Source of the DNA: Dryas octopetala
Lineage: Eukaryota; Streptophyta; Magnoliopsida; Rosales; Rosaceae
Length of the DNA stretch: 64,000 bases
NCBI GenBank assembly: GCA_963921425.1
Contig: OY992838.1
Span: forward strand, 14,756,001-14,820,000
Reading direction: 5' to 3'
Part shown: positions 22,701-35,000 of the stretch, in pieces
How the letters are laid out: the number at the start of each line of letters is the position of its first letter
Position numbering within the stretch: the first letter of the stretch is position 1
Made by a program: the position numbers and the translations under genes
The notes under the pieces: generated by a model
The model's database searches: none
What the model saw: the letters and a program-made list of their open reading frames with translations, nothing else
Told to the model about the DNA's origin: nothing

Positions 22701-24995
22701 TAACACTGGTAACTAAATAGCAGTAACAGACCTGAAGTTGGTATTTACCTTGTTGTTCCCAACGATAACAAGCTCTTGGGGCCAAGCCACATGGCTTCCA
22801 ACAGCCTGCCCAACTGTGATTAACTCGTCTCTTACCGGGAAGGGAAGTAATGCTTCTTCCTTGTTGGCAATGTCAATTGAAACCCTCACGTTTCCCTCAC
22901 CTAAGGGAGCACCGTGTACTGTGTTGGATGCCATATCAATCATTGTACCCCACGCAACAATGTTGGTGACATCTCCTACTGCCAGTTTGCATGATTTTCC
23001 CTACACAAACATAATAACTCATAAGCCTAAACCTAAAATCAGATTTGTAATGAATAGCTTTCTTTGGCTTAGAAACAATCAAACTGAAGTATATTACTTG
23101 TCATATGAAAACATGGCACCAAAGAATCATACGTTACCTTCATTGCTGCCTTTTCCATCTCTTCCACCGACACTACTTCAACTTTCTCTTCAACATCAAC
23201 CTCTGCAGCCTTAGCCTTTTCCTCACCAAAGCAACTTGCTTTATCAGAGACCAGCCCTGTACCTGGAACTTGTTTTGGTGTAGCCACATTGTTCATTGAC
23301 TCCAACTTCTCAATTCTGTCCAACAGCTCCCTATTGTTCCTCTGCAATATAGCCACTAGGTCTCTCTTACTCATGGTCATCTCATCCCTAGGTTTTTTTG
23401 GGATGTTGAAGTACACCGAAGGGTTGATATTTCCCCCCACACCCCTGACCCTGCCGGCATGCTCCGGAGTATCCAATGCCATGCTTAGAACATCATTAGC
23501 ACCTTCCACCTTCAACTCTCCAGCTTTCACTTTGTCCATCAACTCGTCCTGCCAAAATAAGAAAAACATGAACAGTTTCAGCATATCACTACACAATCAA
23601 TTATCCAACCTCAATCTGTGAGATTCAGTAGCTTACTATGACTTTAGCCACAGGCATCACTTCTTCACTCAAGTTCCCATTACAGTCTTCCCTAGCTTTC
23701 TTCCATAGGACACAGCGGTCTACATCATCTTCATCAACATTTTTCTTCCTCTATTCAGCATAAAATTAACCATATATATAGTGAGTCCAACCTCCAATTC
23801 CCATTACATATAGTTGAAAGACAAATCAATTATGGGATTCTTATAGCCTTACTAATTCCTCCTCCAAGCCAATATATCCCTTCCTTGATAACCTATGATG
23901 ATACTTCCGCTTTGCAGTTCTCTGCCTTTGCGCTTCGTGTAGTTCCTACGATGACGACACCACATACCACAAACATTAGACCCTAAATGGAAGCTAACAA
24001 ACATATATATGTACCACAAACTTTGAATTCTAAACTGAAATCTTTACCAGAAAATCATTTGATAATCGTTGAGCAACAAAGGCAGTCCAATCCTCCGGTG
24101 CAATAAAGTCGTACTCCTTCGGTCGGGTCTGCAAAGCTTCCGCTTCCGGGTCATCTTTGAATGGCAATACGTATTTGGTGGTTAATGTAGTCTTGAAAGA
24201 CCTCCATTTACTGCCAGCAGATGACAACACCCATTTCCTGCTTTCTTTGGCCAACTCAAATGCTTTCTACAAGGAACAAGTATAATGCTTATGCGACTGA
24301 AATTATAAAGCTTATGCGACTGAAATTATAAAGCTTATGTGACTGAAATTATAATGCTTATAATGAATTGAAGATGAAGCAAGTGTGTAACAAGTGTATC
24401 TAAAGGAAGTGTGTAATGAAAGAAAAATGCTTATAATGTGGCAGAGTATTATGTGGTAGTATATATAATTTATAAACTTTTTAATTAAGACACATACAAA
24501 TTCAAATGACACTAGGATTATAAGAAATGTTATGAAGGTCTTAATTACCTGAACATCGTCCCAAATGTTCTGCTTTAGGTCATCTGGCACTTTCGGCCAG
24601 CGAGTATGCGTAATAGGTATAGTTGTCCTTGCCAAAACTCCTATATAAGAAGCCAAGTACAACCTTGTTTCCCCTACTGGCAAGCCATGTGAGTTGTACT
24701 CCACTTTCAGCTTTCGACCTAAAGCCTTCTTAACGACTATTTTGTGCATCTTTGTAACACCGCGTGAGGATTTGCTGCTGCCTGCAGTTGTAACAGTGTC
24801 CTTTGAAGTCGAACATGCTTTTTTGTTGTCAATGGCCTTGGAAACTGCAGGTTTGTTGGCCTTTGAAGTCGAACATGCTTTTTTGTTGTCATTGGCCTCG
24901 GAAACTGCAGGTTTGTTGGCCTTTGATTTTGGGGTGGCAACCCTCTTGCCTTTGGATTTCGCAGCTGCAGCTTTTTTTCTTGATGGTGTAGCCAT
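19723..24995 (-). CDS. CACTA gene 2: En/Spm-type protein fused to Ulp1-like protease
   Basis: Twelve predicted exons (24995-24549, 24266-24048, 23945-23853, 23750-23637, 23548-23138, 23000-22749, 21492-21242, 21146-20976, 20893-20786, 20693-20624, 20520-20425, 19821-19723) sum to 2331 nt, giving 776 aa without a stop. The first part has a Lys/Ala-rich start with a repeated KANKPAVS segment, then the Ptta/En/Spm (Transposase_24) pattern (SHGLPVG, SYIGVLARTTIP, SAGSKWRSFKTTLTTKYVLP), then a coiled-coil-like stretch. The C-terminal 260 residues match the Ulp1/C48 SUMO-protease fold: H655 (NHWIL), D672 (IMDPL), Q716 and C722 (KQPGGVECGYYVM), with the same H-D (17) and Q-C (6) spacing as yeast Ulp1. 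It ends YTQEQIDEVRVEWGDYV. ATG at 24995 is 205 bp after the TNP2 stop, so one precursor with alternative splicing, as in maize Spm, is possible. Exon borders are predictions. Confidence 0.8.
21493..22748 (-). other. Large intron of CACTA gene 2
   Basis: AT-rich DNA of about 1.26 kb between the exons ending at 22749 and starting at 21492. No second gene or repeat was recognised in it. Confidence 0.6.
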
Positions 24996-25199
24996 TATCA
25001 AGTCATATACCTGAAAACATTAGTAGCTTCAAAGTTAGAGCAATACTTACTTGTGTGCTTAGTAATGTGTAAACTGACAGGTTAGTGAATAAAGGATAAC
25101 AATCAAGAAAAGACAAAGAGATAGAAACCTTTAAATTGAAGCTCGATCACTGAAATTAAGTGACACATAAAAACTGAATAAATTCAAACCTTTAGATTG

Positions 25200-28100
25200 T
25201 CAAGTTGTGTTTTTGGAGTGATCAATCCATACACCCTCACAATTATCCCTCTTGTAACTGTTATCATCCTCTCCTATTATATCATCAAATTCCTCAACAG
25301 GAGGTAATCCAAGGCTAAAGGATTGATGGTCAATAATGGTGTCCCCCAACTCATCCTCATGAGCACAATCATTAAACTCTCTATTTGGGACTGCAAGTAC
25401 CACTGACCAATTAGAGTCTAGTGGGTCTTCTATATAAAATACTTGCTTCACTTGGGCAGCCAAAGCAAATACGTCTTTCTTATGACCTATCCTATTAAGA
25501 TTAACCAATTGGAACCCTAGTTCATCTGTCTTAATTCCCTTATTGTTCTCTACCCATTGACATTTAAATAAGGGCACCCTGAAGTCATTATAATCCAGTT
25601 CCCATATTTCTTCGATAACACCAAAGAAAGACATATCAGTGTAGACAGGATTTTTATCCTTCGCGCTTGCCACTTGCATTGTCTTTGCCACCAAGGTCAC
25701 CCCACTGTTTTGGACTGTGCGTGTGGAATCACGTGCCTTTGTGTGATAATGGCAGCCCTCAATCTGATAGCCCTCATACTGCAACACACTCATAGGTGGA
25801 CCTATAGCTAGCCGCCTCAACGAGGCCGTTATGCCACTGGATCCACCATTGATTAACTCTGCCACCTATGAGCACAAAGGTTAGGATGCCATTTTTAAAA
25901 CAGAAACACAACACCAAATAGATGGCATTAGGCTAAGTGGTTTTTAAGGTAACAAAGTAATACCTTGTCACGTAACCAATAGATAAATCTGCGGTTGTGC
26001 TCTTCTAGTAGCCACTTTTCACTTCTTTTTTTACTTGAATAAAGGGTTTTCAAGTAAGCCTTATGCTGTCTATAAACAGATAAAGTACAATTATTAAAAC
26101 ATGTAAATTATGCATTACAAAAACTGCTAATTAAGTATGTATTTAACACAATCAGTGAGCTTACTCGGCATACGAATCGCATTCAGCGGCATTCTCCAAA
26201 ACACAGCGGTGAGCTTGTTCCCAAACTTCACGGTCTACATTAACTACCCTACCACCTGATAGAGGCTTACTAGTCTTTGGTGCACCCATACGCGAAGAGG
26301 GAGTACCAATTGCATGTACCCCAGATAAATATTCCGAGCAAAACTCCACGGCTTCCTCACCAATATAAGACTCAGCAATGCAGCCCTCTGGACGATTACG
26401 ATTCCGGACATAACCTTTTAACACTTTCATGCCTCTTTCAAATGGATACATCCACCTATAAAAGACTGGTCCACACAATCGTACCTCTCTAATAAGGTGC
26501 ACGGTTAAATGGACCATTATATCAAAGAATGAAGGTGGGAAAACCTTCTCCAGCAAACACAAGGTGGTTACAAGATCAGACTGAATTTTATCCAACTTGG
26601 ACACATCAACCACTTTGGAGCATAGGGCATTAAAGAAGAAACACAGCCTAGTAATAGCATATCTCACATTCTTGGGCAAAACTGAACGGATGGCAACAGG
26701 TAGCAATTGTTGCATTAAGGTGTGGCAATCGTGAGACTTAAGACCGAAAAGTTTGAGCTCTTCCATGGATACTAGGTTTCGTATATTTGAAGAGTAACCT
26801 TCCGGGACCTTGATACTAAACAAACACTTGCATATAGCTTTTTTCTCATCCCGAGAAAGTGTATATGGAGCTGCAGGCAGAAATGTCCTCTTGTTCCCAA
26901 TTTGTGGTGCCAAGTCTAGTCTTACCCCCATTTCCACGAGATCTAAACGGGCAGCCACCCCATCTTTTGTCTTACCTGGAATGTTTAGTAAAGTCCCAAT
27001 GATACTCTCGCACACATTCTTCTCAATGTGCATTACATCGAGAGCATGCCTTATATGAAGGGACTTCCAATACTCTAGGTCAAAGAAGATTGATCTCTTC
27101 TTCCAACATGGAGCATGGCTTTCACCACCTAAGTTGTCCTTTCTTTGTTTCTTCCCAAAGATACAATTGATTCCTGAAACTCTTTCCAAGACTTGATGTC
27201 CACTTAGAGGTGTAGGAGGCTCACGCTCATCTTGCTTGTTATTAAAAGCAGCCATTTGTCTCCGATATGGGTGGTGTCGTGGTAAGAATCTTCTGTGCCC
27301 TTGGAAACAAATTTTCTTACCATGTTTTAGCCTAACAGAATCTGTGTTTTCTCCACATATGGGACATGCTTTATACCCTTTCACTGAGGCCCCAGACAAG
27401 TTACCATAAGCTGGAAAATCATTGATCGTCCATAGAAGTACAGCCTTCAAAGTGAATGAGTTTTTCCTGAAACCATCATACACTCCCTCAATTCCATTCC
27501 ATAGTGCTCTCAAATCCTCAACCAATGGTTCTAAATACACATCTATGTCATTTCCTGGCTGCTTAGGACCCGAAATCAACAAACTTAGCATCATAAATTT
27601 CCTCTTCATGCACAACCACGGAGGAAGGTTGTAGGTGACTAAGAGGACAGGCCAACAACTATATCGACTACTTAATGAACTGTGTGGATTTATCCCATCA
27701 GCCGAAAGGGCAAGCCTTAGATTTCTAGGCTCGATTGCAAAATCCGGCCATTTATGGTCAACCAACTTCCAAGCTGGAGAATCAGCTGGATGGCGCATGA
27801 TGCCGTCACTCACTCTCTGATTGGCATGCCAAGTGAGGTTCTTCGAAGTTTCACAAGATTTAAACATTCGTTTAAACCTTGGAATAGGAGGAAAGTACCA
27901 CAATACTTTGGCTGGCACCCCTTCCTTCTCAACTGCTCCCTTGTTTACCTTCCACCTAGAGAGATCACACTTAGGGCACCTTGTTTCATCTTCATACTCC
28001 TTTCTATATAAGATACAATCATTCGGGCAAGCATGTATCTTCACATACTCCATTCCTAAAGCAGCCAATGACTTCTTCGCCTCGTATATAGACAAGGGTA

Positions 28101-28599
28101 GCACATTACCATCAGGTAGCATATCTCCAAAAGCAACCAGAAAATCAGAGAAGCTACTCTCTGTCAGCCCATGTTTTGCCTTCAGGTTGAACAATCTGAC
28201 CACTGCAGATAACCTACTGTACTTATCACAACCAACATATAAGGGCATTTCCCCTTCCTCAACGAAACTCTGAAACTTGTCCGGATCATGATTGAAATTA
28301 TCAAAAGCCCCTTCGCACATGTCTACTGTTTCAGAACCAAGAAAACCATATTGCTCATCCCTACAGACACTAGCTTCACCATGCCATATCCAGTTGTTAT
28401 ACCTTTCATCAAAACCATGAAAGTACAAATGCTCCCTAACCACTTTTACCGTATACTTACTCAAGTTCCCACATCTATTGCAAGGACAATGGATGTACTT
28501 ACGTTTGCCACTATTGCCTACTCCTAACCTTAGAAAATTCTCAACTCCCACCTCATACACCTTACTCCTTCTATCAGCATGTATCCATGTTTTATCCAT
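25200..28599 (-). CDS. CACTA gene 1: TNP2-type transposase
   Basis: Three exons (28599-26165, 26069-25964, 25865-25200) join in phase to 3207 nt, about 1068 aa, with no internal stop. ATG at 28599 gives MDKTWIHADRRSKVYEVGV, the start of the transposase-associated N-terminal domain (residues about 3-75). The Transposase_21 (tnp2) domain follows, with LALSADGINPH near residue 300, NDFPAYGNLSG near 395 and CPIC near 413. Then come LDVMHIEKNVCESI near 520, a DUF4218 region (about 630-740, with FYRWMYPFERGMKVLKGYV) and in exon 3 a DUF4216 region (YQIEGCHYHTKARDSTRTVQNSGV-like). This enzyme cuts the element ends in the nucleus. A GTG codon 24 bp upstream is in frame but ATG fits the family. Confidence 0.9.
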
Positions 28600-28623
28600 T
28601 GAACTTACCGATATCAACTTCAC

Positions 28624-30340
28624 ATGAAGATAAACTAAGTTAATTTACTACCAAATACCAATTAAAGATGCAAAATATATAGCTATTAAGACACCTATTT
28701 CCCAAAACAACAATCTAGCAAAGTCACAATCCACATTTATTTCAGCATTCCCAACACAAAAACATGCAAAATAGCAAACATACAACACAATTTTCACCAA
28801 TTTTTAAGCATATATATAATGCAAAAATAAGATGTTTCAGAAATTGCATAATGCAAACATATGTAAAAATAAAAGGGTATGGGGCTGGGCAGAATTTGTT
28901 AAATCATCTATGTAGCCTAGCTCTTTTTTTTTTTCTTTTTTTTTCTTCTTTTGTTCTTTGACAGAATTTGTGCAGTCTAGCTAATTACATGAGAAAATAA
29001 ATGAATAAACTCCACCAACATGATGTTTCCTACCAAGGCAGAAATGCATGGGAATAGATAGCAATGGTATGGTTAATTAAATGCTTAGTGAGATGGTAAA
29101 GATTGGAAAATTATACGTGGATGGACTAAAGGCACCCTATAAGCAATGAGGAAGAATAAAATCCAGATCCAGATGCACAATCATAAAAGGAAAAAAAGCA
29201 GAAAAAAGTTACCTGCAAAAGCCTTAAGTTGCTTAAAGCAGAGATCAAAGGTTTTCCTTGCTTTTTCTGACAGTACGTTGCACCCTTACCATATAGGCAT
29301 ATACCAACAAACTCTGGGTATAAATGATTTCCCCGGAAGCAAATAAAATTTAAAGGCCCTGCAAAGAAATAAAACAAGTTCAGCCCCCAAATAAACATTA
29401 TTTCCTTTTAATTAGTGAAGGAATTTTGTATACAGACAACAACAAGAAACCTGCCACACTGCAAAATCTCAGAAAATCTAAACCAATCTGAAAGGTTACT
29501 AGTTTTACTAAGATCCAAAACAGGGATCTTGTGCAGTTCATCTCCTATCCAAACTACAATGTTGCCTGTTTGGCCTCCATACTGCCACCCCATATATTGA
29601 AAACCCAATTTCAGATTCACCAATACATACAAAAATACCAATAACCCACAACCAATTAATCACCTATAAATATTCATCTAGGATGAAGGAAATTTATGGT
29701 GATTGAGCCCGAACACAAACTGAAATTAAAAATCATCGATCAACTAACCAATGAATTTAGTTAACAATATAACGTCAAGAAAGGAAACAAAGGGAAAGAT
29801 CCCAGCACAAAGTCAAAATACAAATCCCTATGAACAAAACTTGTAAACATAGCAAGATAGTTTCCTAGCAAATCTTTCTCAGTAACAGATCCTCCTAGTG
29901 AATTAAATACGTGACACTATCCTGTTCCAAAGAGAGAGAAATTGAAAATCAAGAAAACCCCTAATTTCGAGAAGCAAACGAACCTATGAAAATCCCTAAT
30001 TTGAAGAAAAACCTAAACAACAACAAGAGAGAAGAGGACAGAGAGATAGAGAGAAGAGGACAGAGATAAAGAGAGAACCCAGGAGAGATGAGACTGAGCT
30101 TACCTTTTGACGCCGCAACCCAGGAGGATGAGATAGTTCGTACTTGACCGCCGACGGCAACTTCGACTTCGACGACAAGGTCTGAGTGAGAACGAGACGC
30201 GCGAGAGAGAAAGAGAACGAGTGTGTGTCTCAGTTTGTGTTTGAGAGAGTGAGAGAGAAGGAGATGTCTGCATAGAAGGCGGGAATGTGTGTGTGTGGAT
30301 ATCGGGACTGGGGTTGGAACACTTAGCCAAAATTTTTAAG
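28624..30340 (-). promoter_or_regulatory. Leader and promoter region of the CACTA genes
   Basis: A purine-rich stretch (30010-30250, CT-rich on the coding strand) precedes a likely non-coding first exon that ends at 30104 with an AAAAG|GTAAGC donor on the minus strand. The stretch 28624-30000 would then be its intron, and holds no recognised gene. Placement of the start site is inferred. Confidence 0.45.
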
Positions 30341-31298
30341 TTTGGGAAAAAAATTCCCCCGTGTTTTTTTTTTGGTTAAATATAGATATCAGATATGACT
30401 TTTACATATCAGTTTTTAAAAAAACTTAATCAACCGGGAAAAATTAAGATATCAGAAAAAAAAAATGGTGATATGTTAATGTGTTTAGACATCGTCTAAA
30501 AAATTAACCGATATCTAAAAATATACGATATCGGTTAATGTAAAAACTGATATTAAAAAAGTGATGTCTATGAAGGTTTTTCTTGTAGTGGATCCAAACC
30601 GTCTATTTTTAAGGTCTACATTAAATGATCATTTTTATAAAAAATTAGGTAAATCATAAATCATTTACCTACAAAGATTAAGTGGTCGACAAAATAAATA
30701 CTTGAAATGTTGACCATTTAATATTATATGGTAAATGGTTTCTGATTTACCTAATTTTTTGCCAGGATGATCCCTTAATAAAAACCTAAAAAATAGACGG
30801 TTCGGATCGTTGAAATCCTTTATGGAGTGGGCCCCATTGAAAATTTGTGTCAAAACTTGTTTCAAAAATATGATGTCATGGATCCTTCTCCTATATCATT
30901 AATTAATTAGTTTTTTTGTTTTTTATTTATTTATTTGTAGTTCTATTGTCATTAATTCCAAGTTTTATTTGATTTTTCATACTAGGTTTGGAGCAATGAT
31001 AGAATACGGTCTTGTATACATAGAGTCATTGTGACAGAAAATAAGGTTAGATACTCATTCGGGCTTTCTTCACTCAAAAAAGGGGTAACACACATACCGA
31101 AGGAGCTTGTGGACAAGGACAATCCCTTAAGATATAAGCCACTTGATCAGTCAGAATATATTAAAGCACAACTCATGGGCACTTCACCCCTTACCGTCAA
31201 GGCATATTGTAGCAGTTGATATATTTTTTGTTAAATCAATAAAGAAGTAGGATTTTTATATTAATTTCAGAATAAAACAAACATTGCTGGAATAATAT

Positions 31299-31952
31299 TG
31301 TTGGAAATTATATGTTATAATATTCATTTTATATTATAATATTTAATTTCTAATATTGAATGAAAACTGAAAAGTGTTGTTGACAATCCAACAGTCACTT
31401 TCCTTTTGCCAAGCAGTGCCACATATTGCAGTAGTTGGTTGTGCCTCTTCACAAGGATATGTTTGATGCAAGAGTTGCATCTTTCTTTGTGAACAGCCTC
31501 TGTGTGTATTGTTTAGTATTTAGTTGTGTTCTTTCACAAGCACCTCTTGAGTTTTACATAAACCCATGATGCTCTGTATTATTTATCAAGTAATTTTTCT
31601 AGTTTCTAGTCACTCTATTCTTCTCCTCCTATCATTTACTAAAGAGAGTACAAATATATAATTGGTTCGCTAGAGTTCAAAATTGTAGTGCTTCAATTTA
31701 GAATTATTGATTGTTGTATCCTGGGAGGACGGACGCCAAAAGAACTGCAAGCACAAGTGCAGGGGTGAAATTCTGTCTTTAGGACATTGCAATTTGCAAG
31801 CCTCAATCACAATCAGTTAGTATTTCTTTGTGTCAATTTTTTTTCTTTTACTTATTTAAAGTGTGTATATATACATTTTATTGTATTATTATTATTATCT
31901 ATTATTGAAATTTCCTGTTATCAAATCCATATTTCTGATTAATATTCCAACA
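31299..31952 (+). repeat. Copia 5' LTR
   Basis: Differs from the 3' LTR by about a dozen substitutions and two 4-bp indels by eye. The bases after it (ATCTAAAGACATAATTTC) do not match the usual initiator-Met tRNA primer site TGGTATCAGAGC. Confidence 0.9.
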
Positions 31953-32002
31953 ATCTAAAGACATAATTTCTGTAATGGAACAATCTGCAAATATGAAGAG
32001 TC

Positions 32003-35000
32003 ATGCTAAGAAGCCCGAAAATTAAGTTTAAAGGTAGTGACTTTAAACATTGGCAACAGAAAATGTTGTTTTATTTAACAATAATGAGCCTAGCCCATTT
32101 TCTGAAAGAAGAAGCACCTTTGACGGATGAATATCCTATGTCAAAGGAAACTTGTGCTACAATTGCTGTATGGGAGAACTCTGATTTCTTATGCAGAAAT
32201 TATATTTTGAATGGGCTAGATGATGCGTTGTATGATGTTTATTCATCATTTAAAACAGCAAAAGATCTATGGGAGTCCCTTGAGAAGAAATATAAATCTC
32301 AAAAGGCAAGTTCTAGCAAATTTGTCGTTGGCAAATTTATGAACCACAAGATGGTGGACTCCAAGCTTGTTGTCAACCAAGTCGAAGAATTCCAGATTAT
32401 AATTCACGAGTTACATGTTGAGGAGATGGATCTTTGTGAAAAATACCAAGTGGGGACTATAATTGAAAAATTGACACCCTCTTGGAAAGATTTCAAGATA
32501 TACCTCAAACATCTAACCGAAGAGATGACAATGGAAGATTTGGTTCTCAAACTCCGTGTGGAAGAGGAAAACAGGAAGAATGAGAAGATTGATGCTTCTC
32601 ATATTGAAGCCAAAGCCAATATTGTTGAAGGAGAAACTTCAAAATCGAAGTCCAATTTCTGGAAAAATAAAAGGAAGCATTTTGATAATGGGCCGAAGGG
32701 CAACAACTCCAAGAGAATTAAAGGCAATTGTTGGGTGTGTGGGAAACCTGGACACAAAGCACAAGACTGCCGTCACAAAAAGGATCAGAATTCTACCAAC
32801 TCAAACAACCACAATGGCAAGACCAGTCAAGCTAATATGACAGAGAATCATTTGGCAGCAGTTATATCTGAAACCAATATGATGACAGACTTTAAAGACT
32901 GGTGGATTGATACAGGAGCCACTAGACACATATGTGGAGATAGAAATTTATTTTCTACCAACCAAAAGGTTAATGGTGGCGAACAGTTGTTCATGGGAAA
33001 TGCTTCTGCATCTGCTGTTGAAGGAAAAAGAAGAGTGATTCTAAAGTTCACTTCTGGGAAAGAACTAACCCTCCTTGATGTCCTACATGTTCCTGACATT
33101 CGCAAGAATTTAGTCTCAGGACCCCTGTTGAGCAATAAGGGCTTCAAACTTGTCTTTGAATCTGACAAGTTTGTTCTTACTAAAGGGGGTATGTTTGTGG
33201 GAAAGGGATATTTGGCTGATGGATTATATAAACTTAATGTAACACATTCTTTCAATAATAATAATAGTAATATTTCTTCTGTTTATATTGCTGAGTTATC
33301 TGATGTTTGGCATGCTAGATTAGGCCATGTGAATTTTTGTTCTCTTTATAGGATGGTTAATTTAGAATTATTGCCTAAATTCAAAATAGACACAAATCAT
33401 AAATGTGAAGTTTGTACTGAATCTAAGTTTGTTAGAAAGAATTTTAAATCTATTGAAAGGTCCAGTGAGTTGCTTGGTTTAATTCATAGTGATCTATGTG
33501 ATTTTAAATCAACACCAACTCGAGGTGGAAAGAAATATTTTATTACTTTTATAGATGATTGTAATAGATTTTGCTATGTCTATTTGATAATTAATAGCAA
33601 AGATGAGGCCTTAGATATGTTTAAGACATATAAGGCAGAAGTTGAGAATCAACTTAATAGAACTATTATGCTGCTTAGATCTGATAGAAGAGGGGAATAT
33701 GAATCCACTGCTTTTTCAGAATTTTGTGCATCTCATAGAATAGTTCATCAAACTACTGCACCATATACACCCCAACAAAATGGTGTCGCTGAGCGGAAAA
33801 ATAGAACACTCAAAGATATGATAAATTCTATGTTAAATAGTTCTGGGCTTCCACATAATCTGTGGGGGGAAGCATTACTTACAGCAAACACCATTTTAAA
33901 TAAAATTCCACGTAAGAAGATTAATATGTCTCCTTACGAGTTGTGGAAAGGAAGGTTGCCTACCTATAAGACACTTAAAGTGTGGGGGTGTCTTGCAAAA
34001 GTACAAATACCTTTGCCTAAAAGGACTAAACTGGGACCTAAAACAATTGATTGTGTCTTTATTGGATTTGCATCAAATAGTGCAGCATATAGGTTCTTAG
34101 TAGTTAATTCTGAAGTTCCTGATATTCATAATAATACTATAATACAATCTGTTAATGTTGAATTTTTTGAAGATGTTTTTCCATTCAAAGAAGATAGGTC
34201 CAATTCTAGTAAAAAGAGAACACATGAGAAGGTTCTTAATTCTTCTGGTGATCAAGAAATTGACATAGAACCTAGAAGAAGTAAAAGTACTAGAACACAT
34301 AAAGATTTTGGACCTGATTTTCTTACATTTTTAAGTAAGGCTGAGCCACAAACCTTTAAGGAAGCCATGTCTACTCCTGAGGCACCTTTTTGGAAGGAGG
34401 CTATCAATAGTGAGATAGAATCCATTATGCAAAATCACACATGGGAATTGGTTGATTTACCTCCGGGTAATAAACCAATTGGATATAAATGGATTTTTAA
34501 GAAAAAATTAAAATCTGATGGTACCATTGATAAGTATAAGGCACGTTTAGTAGACAAAGGGTACCGTCAATAAGAAGGATTGGATTTCTTTGACACATAC
34601 TCTCTTGTTACAAGAATTACATCTATTAGGATGTTGATTGCAATAGCAGCAATCCATAACTTGGAAATACACCAAATGGATGTAAAGACGGCTTTCTTAA
34701 ATGGAGATTTGGATGAAGAAATCTATATGAAACAACCTGAAGGGTTTGTGGTAAAAGGCCAAGAAAAGAAAGTTTGTAGACTTATTAAGTCCTTATATGG
34801 ACTTAAACAAGCGCCAAAGCAATGGCATGAGAAATTTGACCAGACAATGTTGACACATGGTTTTAGAATAAACGAATGTGATAAATGTGTCTACATCAAA
34901 GAAATTAAAAATTCTTGTGTCATTGTATGTTTGTATGTAGATGACATTCTTATAATGGGGACTAACAAGGATATAATAAATTCCACCAAGAAATTGTTGA

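Larger units (their letters stand above)
18623..30590 (-). mobile_element. Complete CACTA (En/Spm) element, 11,968 bp
   Basis: The ends are perfect 22-bp inverted repeats beginning CACTACAAGAAAAACCTTCA. The target duplication GAT lies at 18620-18622 and 30591-30593, and the paralogous empty site (CAACGATCCAAACC near 6729) confirms it exactly. It carries subterminal repeats, a GA/CT-rich leader near the right end and two genes on the minus strand whose predicted exons join into open frames. All components expected of an autonomous element are visible. Activity cannot be judged from sequence alone. Confidence 0.95.
18549..30891. mobile_element. MULE-type MITE split by the CACTA element
   Basis: Same 372-bp element as at 6657-7028, with 9-bp duplication TATATCATT at 18540-18548 and 30892-30900. 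Its left part is 18549-18622 and its right part 30591-30891. Confidence 0.8.
16128..31219 (+). pseudogene. AOP-like 2-oxoglutarate/Fe(II) dioxygenase, copy 2
   Basis: Exons at 16128-16508, 16598-16916 and 30986-31219. Exon 3 lies 14 kb from exon 2 because intron 2 holds two MITEs and the 12-kb CACTA element. Exons 2 and 3 are clean and carry the full site by family numbering (H187, D189, H244, R254, S256). Exon 1 has a 4-bp insertion AATT (16291-16294) that shifts the frame and gives an immediate stop (TCT TAA); copies 1 and 3 lack it. The gene was thus probably dead independently of the CACTA insertion. Substrate unknown. Confidence 0.88.

Noticed and set aside
26277-28527. Plus-strand frames of 60-150 codons
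   Set aside because: Opposite-strand shadows of the TNP2 exon.
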